NCBI RefSeq assembly: GCF_003589595.1
Contig: NW_020654229.1
Span: forward strand, 5,543,339 to 5,607,338
From: Hyposmocoma kahamanoa
Lineage: Eukaryota; Arthropoda; Insecta; Lepidoptera; Cosmopterigidae
Direction of reading: 5' to 3'
Length of the DNA: 64,000 nucleotides
Made by a program: the position numbers and the translations under genes. The notes under the pieces are model-generated. The model was given only the letters and a program-made list of their open reading frames with translations. It was not told the DNA's origin and ran no database searches. This document shows positions 41,735-51,699 of this stretch, piece after piece. Numbering within the stretch: the stretch's first letter is position 1; the number at the start of each line of letters is the position of its first letter.

Positions 41735-42160
41735 TTACAACTGGCACGGTATGCTAGATGACGTTGGTTCGAATCCGGCCGGATCGAAGGAATTTTTTTC
41801 TGAGTGTTCGATCTTTGTATTAATTATTATAACAAACTAGTGAAGTAGTTTCACATGACAATAATTGAATATGAATTCAATAAAAAATTAAGTACAATGA
41901 ATAGCGACATCTCTAGCCGGGGCTCGTAGCTGTAAAGGTGTCTAACTGGTAGACGAAATACTTTCATAGATTTCTCATAGATGGCGCTACGGCTAAAAAG
42001 TCGTTGAAAAACTAAATACAAAGACATGACAACAAGCACATAGGAAAATTCGTAAGGTCCGCTGGTTCGTTCGTGGCTAAGTTGGTATAGCGTCTGGCAC
42101 GGTACGCTAGAAAACGTCGGTTCGAATGAATTTTTTTCTGAGTGTTTCGATCTTGCACAC
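41735..42160 (+). repeat. Family E, two units in tandem
   Basis: tRNA-like blocks with GGTATGCTAGATGACGTTGG (41749) and GGTACGCTAGAAAACGTCGG (42101) are ~350 bp apart, with the AATTGAATATGAATTCAATA / GCGACATCTCTAGCC / GGCGCTACGGCTAAAAAG linker between. Each has its own box B-like GGTTCGAATC or GGTTCGAATG. Confidence 0.7.
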
Positions 42161-42164
42161 GGTA

Positions 42165-43430
42165 AAAATAGATTACTTAGAAAAAGACAAAATTCTTTTT
42201 ATGAAGACAAATTTATTAAATCCAACAAAACATTCCTCTCCCTATAGACGCTAGAGAATAATTACTTGATAATAGTAAAAAAAGTCTTAAAAGTGCTTTT
42301 TACTTACAAGACAGAAATATTTAATCCAAGAGCAAATTAATTTACTTCAAGTCACAAAGCCACTCTAGATTCAACAAAATATGTATTTGTTATAGAAATG
42401 TCCGATTTTGATTTGAAAAAAATAAAAAGAATGAAAAATTCAGAGGTACTTAATTATTTCACTGAAGATTTATGTTTTCTAATATCAAAAAGTGTAAATT
42501 TACAGGGTTATGGACCCAACAGTATGTCTCACTGGCGTGAAAGGACACAGTTCAGTGCCAAACCTTAAAGTAGCAGAAATAGGACGGAATCTTCTCAAAT
42601 ACTTGAGGACCATTCAGTGCCGTATAAATGCTACAGCGGCAGAAAGCACTAACAATTCCAAATATATGAGATGACTTTATACTATTGAAGTTAATGTTAA
42701 TGGAACTAATTGCATGTTAAAGTTGTGCTTGTTAAAGTTGTACAAGTGTAGTTTGATTTCATGCTGAAACCAAATTTCTTAAATTATGACTATAAATAAC
42801 ACCCTAACAAACTAGATATACTACGTATTGTTTCTTTGGATAAATGACTGTTTATGATTTTTATGATTACAAGTACTCGTAAAAGTAATCGTTACCGCGT
42901 GCGCCTTCGGCGACATGACACGACAACATTAACTATGAAAACCATATGAAAACGCAACGAAATGGTGCTTTAAGAATATACTCTAGAATTTAGAATATTA
43001 ATCTGAATAGAAAACTACTTCTTTTTTTGTTTAAGAATATATTTTCTTAAAATGTACCCAAGAAATTTTGAATTCATTTAAGATTATTTAAATTTGATGT
43101 AAGAGGTAAAAATTTCTTGATGTAAGTAATGTCCAATTAATTGATTAGAAATGGAATAATACGATCTTGAAGTGAACGTATTTGTCTCAAAGTTAGAATA
43201 AAGTTAAGAGTAAAGTTGTATTAGAAAAAGATAAGCACATTTTTGTAATGACAACATTTTATTACTTTTAATAAATATGTTTTCAGAATTAGCAAATATT
43301 TTGAGAAATTTCTTATTAATAGAAATCTTTTTTTTGTGCAGGTTTTCTCTATTCATGATATTTAAAAGATAACAGTAAATGATGTTATATACATATTTAA
43401 TTTGACGAGAAAATTGGTGATTAAACTAAA
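42165..43430. other. Unassigned stretch
   Basis: Apparently unique AT-rich sequence. 42500-42660 is more G+C rich (GGACACAGTTCAGTGCC, ACCATTCAGTGCCG) but open frames are short. Confidence 0.35.
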
Positions 43431-43432
43431 CG

Positions 43433-43488
43433 CATGCATATCTTTATTTTTATCTAAACTAAACGAGATAAAAATAAAGATATGCATG
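43433..43488. repeat. 23-bp inverted repeat (hairpin)
   Basis: CATGCATATCTTTATTTTTATCT at 43433-43455 is in part given here; it faces its exact complement at 43466-43488 across a 10-nt loop. The loop (AAACTAAACG) also occurs directly before the left arm. Confidence 0.9.
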
Positions 43489-43544
43489 TAATTTCCATGG
43501 TAGTTTTAATAATGTAACTTCGATCGTTAGTGATGGATTTTATA

Positions 43545-43990
43545 ACAGCTGCAGTGCCACTCAGATTCTTAAACCACAAAGGTCTGAGGGACACTGCGAC
43601 TGCGCCAAAAACCCAGAGATATAAGTTGACAAGTCCCATGTGCCTCTAATTTTTTCACCAGCACTAAAAATACGCCTTTACACGAGGCATCATCAGGAGT
43701 CGTTCGATTTCGAAACATGAGCTCCTTCAGAACAGTAGGTTATATTACCCTCACTGCCTTTGTCGCGTCTTGCGTCCAGCCTTCATGGATGACTGACCAC
43801 AATGACCCTAGACTGACAAAAATTCAAAATTAAACCTTCTCTTTTTTGGACAAAAAACGACGAGGCCAGTTCGAAAGACAATTCCCCAGGAGGAAGAGGA
43901 AGTAGTTAACCAGGACCCTTCATAACCGGAACGCAGTAATGTTGACATTACTGCTTGGCGGCACAAATAGCTAAGTTGGCAATATTTCCC
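43545..43990 (-). repeat. Family C fragments, split
   Basis: 43548-43670 (GCAGTGCCACTCAGATTCTT to TTTTTTCACCAGCACT) and 43905-43990 (CCAGGACCCTTCATAACCGG to ATTACTGCTTGGCGGCA) are the two halves of an inverted C unit. They are separated by ~235 bp of foreign sequence. Confidence 0.65.
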
Positions 43991-44029
43991 TTCGAACACT
44001 TTTACTTACTGCTACTACAGTCTCAGCAG

Positions 44030-44105
44030 ATTTGAGGTGCCTTGAAATCAAACCCGTGACCTCCTCCATAGTGGTCTTTCCAACCACGCTAACTTAATTA
44101 AAAGT
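44030..44105 (-). repeat. tRNA-like SINE head fragment
   Basis: Minus strand: GTTAGCGTGGTTGGAAAGAC and CACGGGTTTGATTTCAAGG, A- and B-box-like. Confidence 0.4.
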
Positions 44106-44317
44106 TTCACCATATCTTCGCTTAGTACTCGTGCAACATGGCGTGAACTGCAGTTATGTGAGCGGAGGTAATTTCATTTTCCCTCATTGCTTTATTACTG
44201 TGGCAGATACGGTTTGATATAAGACCTAGGAAGTTAGTACTACGTAACAAGTTCCGCGACACGCAGGTCCCTGGTATTGATCGAGGAGTTTCTGGACTTT
44301 TTTTATAATTTCAGGTG

Positions 44318-44535
44318 ACGGTACGAACTAGTCTTGCGCCTGATGATAAGCGACGCCTGTCCATAACAGTTACAGTGCCACTCAGAGCTTTGAATTGCAA
44401 AGATCACCTTGAGACATAAGTTGACAAGCGCCATGTGCCTGTAATTTCACCAGCACCCTTACCCTTCAAAACCTCCCGGTTTAGTACTTCCCTGGACGAA
44501 CCCTTTAACGGGGAGATCTACCGCTACTAAACTGG
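44318..44535 (-). repeat. Family C repeat
   Basis: GACGGTACGAACTAGTCTTG to GGGGAGATCTACCGCTACTAA, with a deletion between CCTTCAAAACC and TAGTACTTCCCTGG. Confidence 0.7.
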
Positions 44536-44635
44536 CCCATGGGCCCATTTGTTAGCCCATACAGCGCCTGGATGCAATAAATAAAGAAACGGTGTTAAAG
44601 TATAACACCGTTTTGTTTTTGCTGAGAAATCAGAG

Positions 44636-44805
44636 AAAACCCAGTGCTCAAAGTCAAAGTGAAATAATCTTTATTTCATAGGTTAGCAAATTACATTTGA
44701 AATCGTCATACTGATTAAGCTCTACTGCACATTCATAAGGCACGTTCCCCCGAAAAGGATGAGCAAGAAACTCTAGGGGTTGCTCTTTGTAAATATACAT
44801 TTAAA
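44636..44805 (-). repeat. LINE 3' UTR
   Basis: CAAAGTGAAATAATCTTTATTTC to CTCTAGGGGTTGCTCTTTGT is the reverse complement of 10500-10690. It carries the complement of AATAAAG. Confidence 0.65.
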
Positions 44806-44923
44806 CTTAGAATAATAACGCATAGAAACCTAGTCCGCACACGCTAAGTGAGGCAAATTGAAGCGCGTCCAATGGGCCTACACGATCGTGCGGGCCGCAC
44901 CGCGAACAGATCAAGAATTTTAG

Positions 44924-45030
44924 CAAAAAACGACGAAATGTGCGGTAAATGAGTGTAAAAATACGTCAGACAAACATAAAATATATACTAATATCACATT
45001 CCACAAGGAAGTAACGCGTTTCAACTTGTA
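44924..45030 (+). pseudogene. THAP zinc-finger N-terminal fragment
   Basis: Frame: TKCAVNECKNTSDKHKIYT, then NITFHKE. Cys-x4-Cys followed ~20 residues later by FHK resembles the first half of a C2CH THAP domain (x2-4 between cysteines, then xxFHxFP). A stop codon lies just upstream (44921-44923) with ACG codons where a start might have been. Family B interrupts the frame at ~45033. It is a broken relic. Confidence 0.5.
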
Positions 45031-45033
45031 TTT

Positions 45034-45590
45034 TTAACCGACTTCAAAAAAGGAGGAGGTTCTCAATTCGACTGTATGTTCTTTTTTTTTTCTTTTTTTT
45101 TTGTATCTATGTTACGCGATAACTCCGGTATTTGTGAACCGATTTTCATGATTTTTTTTTGTTGGAAAGGAGGTATTTCCATAGTGGTCCCATTTCATTT
45201 TGAAGAAAATCATCCACCTCAAGGGGTGGCTGTTCACGCATGAAGATTCATTTTTATAAATAGGCCTAACTATAATTTAGGAGCAATTACTTTTAGCAAT
45301 TATTTAGTTGATTTTGCTATTTCTCCAATTCAAGGCGTTTTTCTCTCGAAATACTTTGAGTAGTGTCAACAACACTGCTGAGGACGCAACCGGGACAAGG
45401 CTCAGATGAGAGAGAGAGAGAGAGAGAGACTTTGAGTAGTGTCGTAGTGAGAACCTATTTTTATATTATCTCCAGTATCAAGTCCTGTATAGTGGCGAAC
45501 TAGGGGATATTTCAATGAAACTTAGCAAATAGACGTAATTCCACGTACTTTTGAGGTCGGTTTTTTTAGTACTCTGTACTGAGATTATTA
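45034..45590 (+). mobile_element. Family B element nested in the P-like relic
   Basis: TTAACCGACTTCAAAAAAGG to GTACTCTGTACTGAGATTA. It is longer than other copies because of a 61-bp retroposed insert plus its 15-bp duplication at 45368-45443. Confidence 0.8.
45368..45428 (+). mobile_element. 61-bp LINE 3'-end insertion with 15-bp target duplication
   Basis: ACTTTGAGTAGTGTC occurs at 45353-45367 and again at 45429-45443. Between lie ~40 bp of GCTGAGGACGCAACCGGGAC-type sequence and a (GA)n tail. It looks like an extremely 5'-truncated reverse-transcribed insertion. Confidence 0.8.
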
Positions 45591-46133
45591 TATAAATATT
45601 CACTAAAACCGAAAATTAACCTACTTCTCAAACTAGCCTACATGAATTTGATTTTTGCCTCACTTGTGACAGTTCGTTTGATATGAAACTATCATTCTAT
45701 GCGTTATTATTCTAAGCATTTGAATACATTTACCATTACAACATTTAATTTAAAGATCTTAGATCGAAAATACTTGAAAGAGGTAAACGTGTCACTACCA
45801 CGGATTTTTGTCATCGAAGTACGCAGAAGCTGTATAAATAATAAACTTTAATATAAAGTGGTACAAAAACCACAATAGTTTTAAATACAAATTTTGAATA
45901 TCAATCTCAAAATTCAAGAATTTGAGACTTTATGAAGGCGACTATCCAGAACAGCTAGTTTATTTTTATTTTTATTTTTGTTACTTGTTGTTTTGTTAGT
46001 AAATTAGGAAATTACACTTCAAAGCACAATAAAAACATTTACGTTAATCTTTCCTTCTTGATCACAAGTTCGCAACATCTTATTACTAGGGTCAAATATG
46101 GCGGATCTTGTCAAGGCGCTCGTATATCTTTTA

Positions 46134-46602
46134 TTAACCGACTTCAAAAAAGGAGGAGGTTCTCAATTCGACTGTATGTTCTTTTTTTTTTGTATGTATG
46201 TTACGCGATAACTCCGGTATTTGTGAACCGATTTTCATGATTCTTTTTTTGTTGGAAAGAGGGTAATTCCATAGTGGTACCATTTTATTTTGAAGAAAAT
46301 CAACCACCTCAAAGGGTGGCTGTACACGCATGAAGATTCATTTTTATAAATAGCGCCTGACTTTAATTTAGGAGCAATTACTTTTAGCAATTATTTAGTT
46401 GATTTTGCTATTTCTCCAATTCAAGGCGTTTTTCTCTCGATATGCTTTGAGTAGTGTCGTAGTGAGAACCTACTTTTATTATCTCCAGTATCAAGTCCTG
46501 TATAGTGGCGAACTAGGGTATATTTCAATGAAACTTAGCAAATAGATGTAATTCCACGTACTTTTGAGGTCGGTTTTTTTAGTACTCTGTACTGAGATTA
46601 TT
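46134..46602 (+). mobile_element. Family B element, complete copy
   Basis: TTAACCGACTTCAAAAAAGG at the left and TTTTGAGGTCGGTTTTTTTAG at the right give near-terminal inverted repeats AACCGAC(T/C)TCAAAA. It continues to GTACTCTGTACTGAGATTA. Translations of this unit recur only as repeat shadows. Confidence 0.8.
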
Positions 46603-46850
46603 TTTAGAGTCAATTGAAATACTTCTAATAAAATATGATAATGAAATTATATTTATAACAATGATACGTTATTTTAATTGTATATTTTTATTTAACTTAA
46701 AAATCATAAACATTTAAACTAAATAAACTCACATAACATTATTACATTAACACATTAAACAGTTGTTTAATGTTGAAGTCAAAGAACTCTCATTATATGA
46801 AAAATAGTTAATCTTGTTAATATATTTGGAGTAATGTACTTTAAATATGT

Positions 46851-46851
<1 letters not shown>

Positions 46852-46899
<48 letters not shown>

Positions 46900-46909
46900 N
46901 NNNNNNNNN

Positions 46910-46957
<48 letters not shown>

Positions 46958-47159
46958 GCACACACTCAACATAGCCCCGCACTAGGGAAACCCTGTGTCG
47001 CGGGTGCCATGGACACACACATAGACAACCACAAATTACACCCAAACTCACGAGAGAAATAATTGTAGGCCATACAAATATTTCTCCCGGCCCGGGAATC
47101 GAACCTGGGACCTCTGCGTGGCAGTCCGGTATGGTAACCGTTCGGCCACGGAGGCAGTT
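46852..47159 (-). mobile_element. Family D SINE with long (TTA)n tail and assembly gap
   Basis: The SINE body is 46956-47159. Its 3' tail on the minus strand is the ~100-bp (TTA)n tract at 46852-46955, interrupted by 10 N at 46900-46909. True tail length is unknown. Confidence 0.88.
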
Positions 47160-47329
47160 CAAAAAAAATAAATATTTTGTTAATTTGTTTTCACACTACA
47201 CACACTTATAGCTGTATGTATACATTGCAAAGATTATGTAAGTATTTATTCGATATAAGAGTACACACTGCAATAACACGATACACACATAAGCATAAGC
47301 ATTTACGTAGTGCATTTTATTTTATATTA

Positions 47330-47605
47330 TTTTCTGTTTCGGGACGCATACGTCTGTCACGCTCACTCACTCGGCTAGGGCCTATTGAATCCAGCATCAC
47401 AATCTAGCCTTGGTTGTGACTTTAGCTGATTGGGATGCTTTTGTACACGCCACAGCCGCACACATGTCAGTATAGTATTACGTAACTTGTTCTTTAAATG
47501 CTTTTACTCTGTTTTTTTGTTATTTCTGTTCTAGTTATATTAGTTTTGTGTTTTTTTTTAATACAATAAATGGTTTTTGTTCCTATTTCTATTATTCCTC
47601 GTATA
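47330..47605 (+). repeat. Retroposon 3' end with AATAAATGG
   Basis: GGGACGCATACGTCTGTCAC to CAATAAATGGTTTTTGTTCC, the + strand partner of 9690-10025. Confidence 0.6.
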
Positions 47606-47655
47606 AATGTTATGTCTGTCACTATTTTTCATAAAAAAAAAATATATTTTTCTTA

Positions 47656-47936
47656 ACATAAATCGACTCGTCCGTAGAACAAAGACCTAAGTGCAAGATG
47701 CTGCTTATTTTCGGGACATTGTACATTTCGTTTGTTGTTCTTGACGGCGGATATCTACAGTCAAGATTGACTGTTGTTCGATTTTATATTTCCGAAATGA
47801 CATAATAAATACATAAAAAATCTGAAAACACCTTTATACAGGCCTTTTGAATAAGGAGATTACGTTTTAACCTCTTTTCGCTGTATAATCACATCGCACT
47901 TTGTTCTTCGGATGAGTCGAAATATCATTTTCGAAA
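47656..47936 (+). mobile_element. Family M MITE
   Basis: Starts TCGACTCGTCCGTAGAACAA and ends TTTGTTCTTCGGATGAGTCGA, i.e. inverted ends. Related to 55734-55990 and, inverted, 60706-60915. Confidence 0.7.
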
Positions 47937-48349
47937 ACGTACTGTGACGTTAGTGTAAGAATGTTTAATCTCTTTAAACTTATCTCTCAAAGACCCTTTG
48001 GGGCCCAGATTGTAAATTGCCCTAACCGCAAAAAACAAGACAATCTAGGAGTTGAATCCCTTCTTGGGAACTACTGCGCGGACCTTCTGATATTGACGTA
48101 CGCTGAAACTTTATTGCCCATCATATAGGGTGAAAACCGTAGTCTCGGAACCGTTTCCAGGAGACGATTCCTTTCTTGGGAACAATTGCCCGGACCTTTC
48201 GCATATAGGGTGTAATTTCGTCATACAGGGTGAAATTGTTGTTAACGGCAATAAAAAAATTTCCCACCAACCTTCTTGAAGTTTAATTGGATCGGGTGAC
48301 GTCATCCCACGGTCGAGAAACCTCCCTCCTTCTAACTGTATTAATATTT

Positions 48350-48725
48350 GGCTCGGTTTGCTAGAAGACGTCAGTTAAAATCTTTGTTATTAATAATTAT
48401 AACAAAACTAATGGAGCAATTTCACAAAAAATAATTGAATATCATGGTTGTAAAACATTGTGACAATCAATAAAAACTTGAAAATTTAAATGATTAGAGC
48501 GACATCTCTAGTCAGCGATGGTAGCTGTAAAGGTACCTCTCTGTGTGAGGAAATAAAATTGGCACAGATGGCGCTACGGCATAAAAAGCCATTAAAAACC
48601 TAAAACAAAGACAAGAGTGGCTTAGTTGACATTGCGTCTGGCACGGTTTGCTAGAAGACATCGATTCGAATCCGGCCGACTCGAAGAAATTTTAAGTGTT
48701 CGACCTTTGTTATTAATAATAAATA
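48350..48725 (+). repeat. Family E, two units in tandem
   Basis: GGCTCGGTTTGCTAGAAGACG (48352) and GGCACGGTTTGCTAGAAGACA (48639) are ~290 bp apart with the GATTAGAGCGACATCTCTAG linker. The first unit has lost its GGTTCGAATCC box. Confidence 0.65.
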
Positions 48726-48734
48726 TTGAGTCAC

Positions 48735-48845
48735 TGGAAATGAAACAATTTTTTTATATCTAAATCACGTATAGTTTTTTCAAACAAATCTACGTTTCGG
48801 CTCCTTACAGGTCCCATGGTCACGGTTGACTGTGATGGTAAAGTC
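48735..48845 (+). repeat. Family H fragment
   Basis: GGAAATGAAACAATTTTTTT to GGTCCCATGGTCACGGTTGAC matches 4775-4875. Confidence 0.55.
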
Positions 48846-48849
48846 ATCT

Positions 48850-49590
48850 AATATTAATGCAAGCCACCCAGTATTTTAATATTGTTACAAAAGTTATTTA
48901 TCAAATACCTTATTTATTTAATAAGTAACTATTACTAATAACTAACATAAATTTTGATTTTTTTCAAACAACATGCCAATTTACGCTACACATAGTTTTA
49001 CAAATTATATTATTACAACAATATGAATTTTTATTAAATTAAATTCATAATTAATTAATAACTAAAATAATAAATAATATAATAAAGTAAATAAATAATT
49101 TACTACTGCAGTCTTATGTCTGCTCGAGATTTCTGATCAGAGGAGACCATCTTCATCTTCTGTTGAAATTAGGATGTGGAAGAAGTCCGTTATTTACGCG
49201 GCCTCCTGGGTAGATAACGGACTTTTGTAAGGACCTGGGGTTTGTCGAACTTAGTGGAGTGTGTAGGTCTATCAATTACATGCCTGCAGATTGCAGACTT
49301 ATTTACTCCGACAAAAAAAGAATATTTAATCGACATCGGTTCACAAATGTCGACATCGGTTCACAAATGTCACCGAAAAAAATACATTTAATCGAAGTCC
49401 TCCTCCTATTTTGAAATCGTGTAAAAATAACTCACATCTATTTTCTGTGTAATCAGCCGGCTAGTCATACGTATCAAGAAGGCGGTAAATAAGGTCACAA
49501 CAATCATTAAATAATTATATTTTAAATTGCGGGACACACAGGGTCATATTGATACTATATTTTAATGTAAAGATCACTGTGTAGTATAGC
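48850..49590. other. AT-rich stretch with a tandem 22-bp duplication
   Basis: CGACATCGGTTCACAAATGT occurs twice in tandem at 49331-49370. Its context (AATCGAAGTCCTCCTCCTAT) is decayed family B. Otherwise nothing recognised. Confidence 0.45.
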
Positions 49591-49817
49591 CATTGACTTA
49601 CAAATAAATGGACGACGGGTCTAATACAAAAACCACGAAAAAATGTCCCAAGTCAACCTGTTCGAAATTTAAATTGTAATGTCATCGCAGTATCGCGCTG
49701 TCAGTAGAACAAATGAAGACTAAAGCGGAGTTTGGCGCTCTGTATACGATTTTAGCGCCTTACAAGTGCGGACACTTTTTAGCGCGGACCCGACGTCCAT
49801 ATAATTGTAAGTCAATG
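49591..49817. mobile_element. Family A hAT-like MITE, short form (copy 8)
   Basis: 227 bp, perfect ends, perfect 8-bp duplication AGTATAGC. Confidence 0.93.
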
Positions 49818-49967
49818 AGTATAGCTATAAATATGACTTATCATTCATTCATTCATTCGTTCATTCGTTAAAAGCTTTAGTATTGTATATTGTATTTATT
49901 TAAAACGCTTTCATTACAAGATATTCTTTGGTTGCACCCCTCCTTTCCAACTCTTAAATTTCTATCC

Positions 49968-50100
49968 TAAGGTTGCCTGGAAGAAATTGCTGATTAGCAA
50001 TAAAGCCGCCTGTTGTACATTGGCTTACTCTGTGATACTTACATTACTGTTCTGTGTTCTCATTGTAATTTTAATGTGCAGTAAAGAATATTTTTCATTC
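49968..50100 (+). repeat. LINE/SINE 3'-tail fragment
   Basis: AGGTTGCCTGGAAGAAATTGC then AAAGCCGCCTGTTGTACATTG to GTGCAGTAAAGAATA. Related to 3995-4066. Confidence 0.45.
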
Positions 50101-50155
50101 ATTGTAGAGACCGTACACCAGCTTTTACATCTATTTCGACAGGCTGGCAGTAATC

Positions 50156-50311
50156 TTAGGGATGTATTCTAGAACTGTACTCAATGCTCAAGTCAGGATT
50201 GCACTGGAAATACGACCCTAATGGCAGGGACTTGAGTATGATTTCGAGTGCTTTGAACCATACTCAAATCCTGACTTGAGCATTGAATAGAGTTCTAGAA
50301 TACGACCCTTA
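50156..50311. mobile_element. MITE with ~45-bp inverted ends
   Basis: GTATTCTAGAACTGTACTCA (50164) faces the complement of GTATTCTAGAACTCTATTCA ending at 50303. The CTTAGGG(A/T)(T/C)GTATTCT extension is also inverted. The arms carry CAATGCTCAAGTCAGGAT. Confidence 0.8.
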
Positions 50312-50514
50312 GAGGATGGAAGAAAATAATCTAAGGCAGTAACGCAAAATATCATAATTTATAACTAATTTATTTGTAAATAAATATTAGACAATATCAC
50401 ATACGTCGCTCTGATTCCAAAGTAAGTAGCTAAAGCACTCGTGTTATGGAAATCGGAAACAACGACGGTACCACAAACACCCAGACCTGAGACAATATAA
50501 AAAAGCTAGTTATT

Positions 50515-50620
50515 CTACACTGATCCCGTCGGGAATCGAACCCCAGACCTAAGAGGAGAGATGGCGACACCATGAAAACTGCTGTGCAAGTCACTCGATC
50601 ACGTAGATCATATAGGTTTC
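50515..50620 (-). repeat. tRNA-like SINE head
   Basis: Minus strand: GATCGAGTGACTTGCACAGC and GGGGTTCGATTCCCGACGGG. It is similar in layout to 27590-27665. Confidence 0.45.
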
Positions 50621-50639
50621 CAAAGTTTTTGGCTGACCG

Positions 50640-50770
50640 CCCATTTTAGGCAAAATAAAAAAAAATCACCACAAAAAAAATAATTGAAAACACGTATTTT
50701 TTACATTAAATGAACACAAAAAATCACAAGGAAAAGAAAATATATTTGTAGTGTAGTTTATATAGATTTC
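50640..50770. repeat. Repeat paired with 25500-25620
   Basis: Contains GAAAACACGTATTTTTTACA and ACAAAAAATCACAAGG, inverted relative to the 25.5-kb copy. Confidence 0.45.
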
Positions 50771-50802
50771 TTTTCAAACGCTATCACTCCCAGAACAGCA
50801 CC

Positions 50803-51252
50803 AACACACTCAACATAGTCCCGCACTAGGGAAACCCTGCGTCGCGGGTGCCATGGATATACACATAGACAACCACAAATTACACCCAAACTCACGAGAA
50901 ATAAATGTATTAGTAGCAGTAGAGCTTCTTGTGAAAGAGTTCGTCCAGGGATACTGCCATCTTACCTATTTCTGCCGCCAAGCAGTAATGTTAGCATTAC
51001 TGTGTACCGGTTTTTAAGGATAAGGGTTGTGGTGAAATTACAGGCACATGGGACTTGTCAACTTATGCGTCAGGGTAACGGGCGCAGTGGCAGTGCCCCT
51101 CAGATCTCTTGCGATTTAAAGCTCTGAGTGGCAGCGTTTGGACAGGCGTGTAGTTTACCATTAGGCCGTACAAATATTTCTCCCGGCCCGGGAATCGAAC
51201 CTGGTACCTCTGCGTGGCAGCATGGTAACCGTTTAGCCACAGTGGCAGTTAA
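50803..51252 (-). mobile_element. Family D SINE split by family C
   Basis: D body 50803-50908 ends GAGAAATAAATGTA; D head resumes at ~51160 with CGTACAAATATTTCTCCCGG to CCACAGTGGCAGTT. The lost junction corresponds to GTAGGCCATACAAAT of intact copies. Confidence 0.8.
50909..51160 (+). repeat. Family C copy inserted in a D SINE
   Basis: TTAGTAGCAGTAGAGCTTCT to GTGTAGTTTACCATT. Because the host sequence is known, this copy fixes C's 5' border at (TT)AGTAGCAGTAG and shows that C is mobile. I see no obvious target duplication. Confidence 0.8.
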
Positions 51253-51443
51253 CACCCCCAATTGCTTCCGAGGCTCCCCTAGAACTCTTCAGCACCCACT
51301 TGGGTAGGGACCATTTTGGGAAACTACGAAATAGATCGTTAAAACTTGTAAAAACGATCTGTATTGCCTTACTAAAAATACCATGGAAATGACTTAATTT
51401 TTACCTGGTTTAGTCAGCAATTTTATCTTTAAATAAATATATA

Positions 51444-51696
51444 CACTTCCGGACACATAATTCGAGCCACCACGCATTTTTAATACGTAAGTGCCCTTAG
51501 CTTGAACAACGTTTGCTTGATCAAAACTTTTATGCAATTTTGAATCTAATATACTAAACCTCACTTTCATAAGTCCTTGTTGGGAATTTGGATTTGCAAA
51601 ACCGGGGGAAAACTTTTTCTTCGATGATAACACGATTTTTGTATTCTAGTCCTTTACGACAAAAATTCGAAGTGGCTCGAATTGTGGCCGGGAGTG
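51444..51696. mobile_element. Mariner-like MITE
   Basis: Flanked by TA (51442-51443, 51697-51698). Ends CACTTCCGGACACATAATTC and, at the right, the complement of CACTCCCGGCCACAATTCG, both followed by GAGCCAC. 253 bp, non-coding. Confidence 0.8.
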
Positions 51697-51699
51697 TAT

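Larger units (their letters stand above)
44806..45716. mobile_element. P-element-like relic with THAP fragment, interrupted by B
   Basis: The ends are perfect 22-bp inverted repeats, CTTAGAATAATAACGCATAG plus AA (44806-44827), facing 45695-45716. Flanks CATTTAAA (44798-44805) and CATTTGAA (45717-45724) agree at 7 of 8, an 8-bp duplication. A subterminal AAGTGAGGCAAA-like word is also inverted on both sides. Inside is a THAP-like frame (44924-45030). Without the B insertion the element is ~350 bp. P transposases carry an N-terminal THAP domain and make 8-bp duplications. The superfamily is inferred; no transposase catalytic part remains. Confidence 0.65.

Noticed and set aside
42500..42670. 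Possible exon after AAATTTACAG at 42500
   Set aside because: Frames close quickly (stop after about 17 codons) and no donor follows in a usable place.
46852..46956. CRISPR-like or coding repeat (poly-Tyr/poly-Ile frame)
   Set aside because: It is a simple TAA/TTA microsatellite with an N gap, serving as the tail of a SINE.
51394..51633. Minus-strand 79-codon frame
   Set aside because: Contained almost entirely in the mariner-like MITE, which is non-coding.
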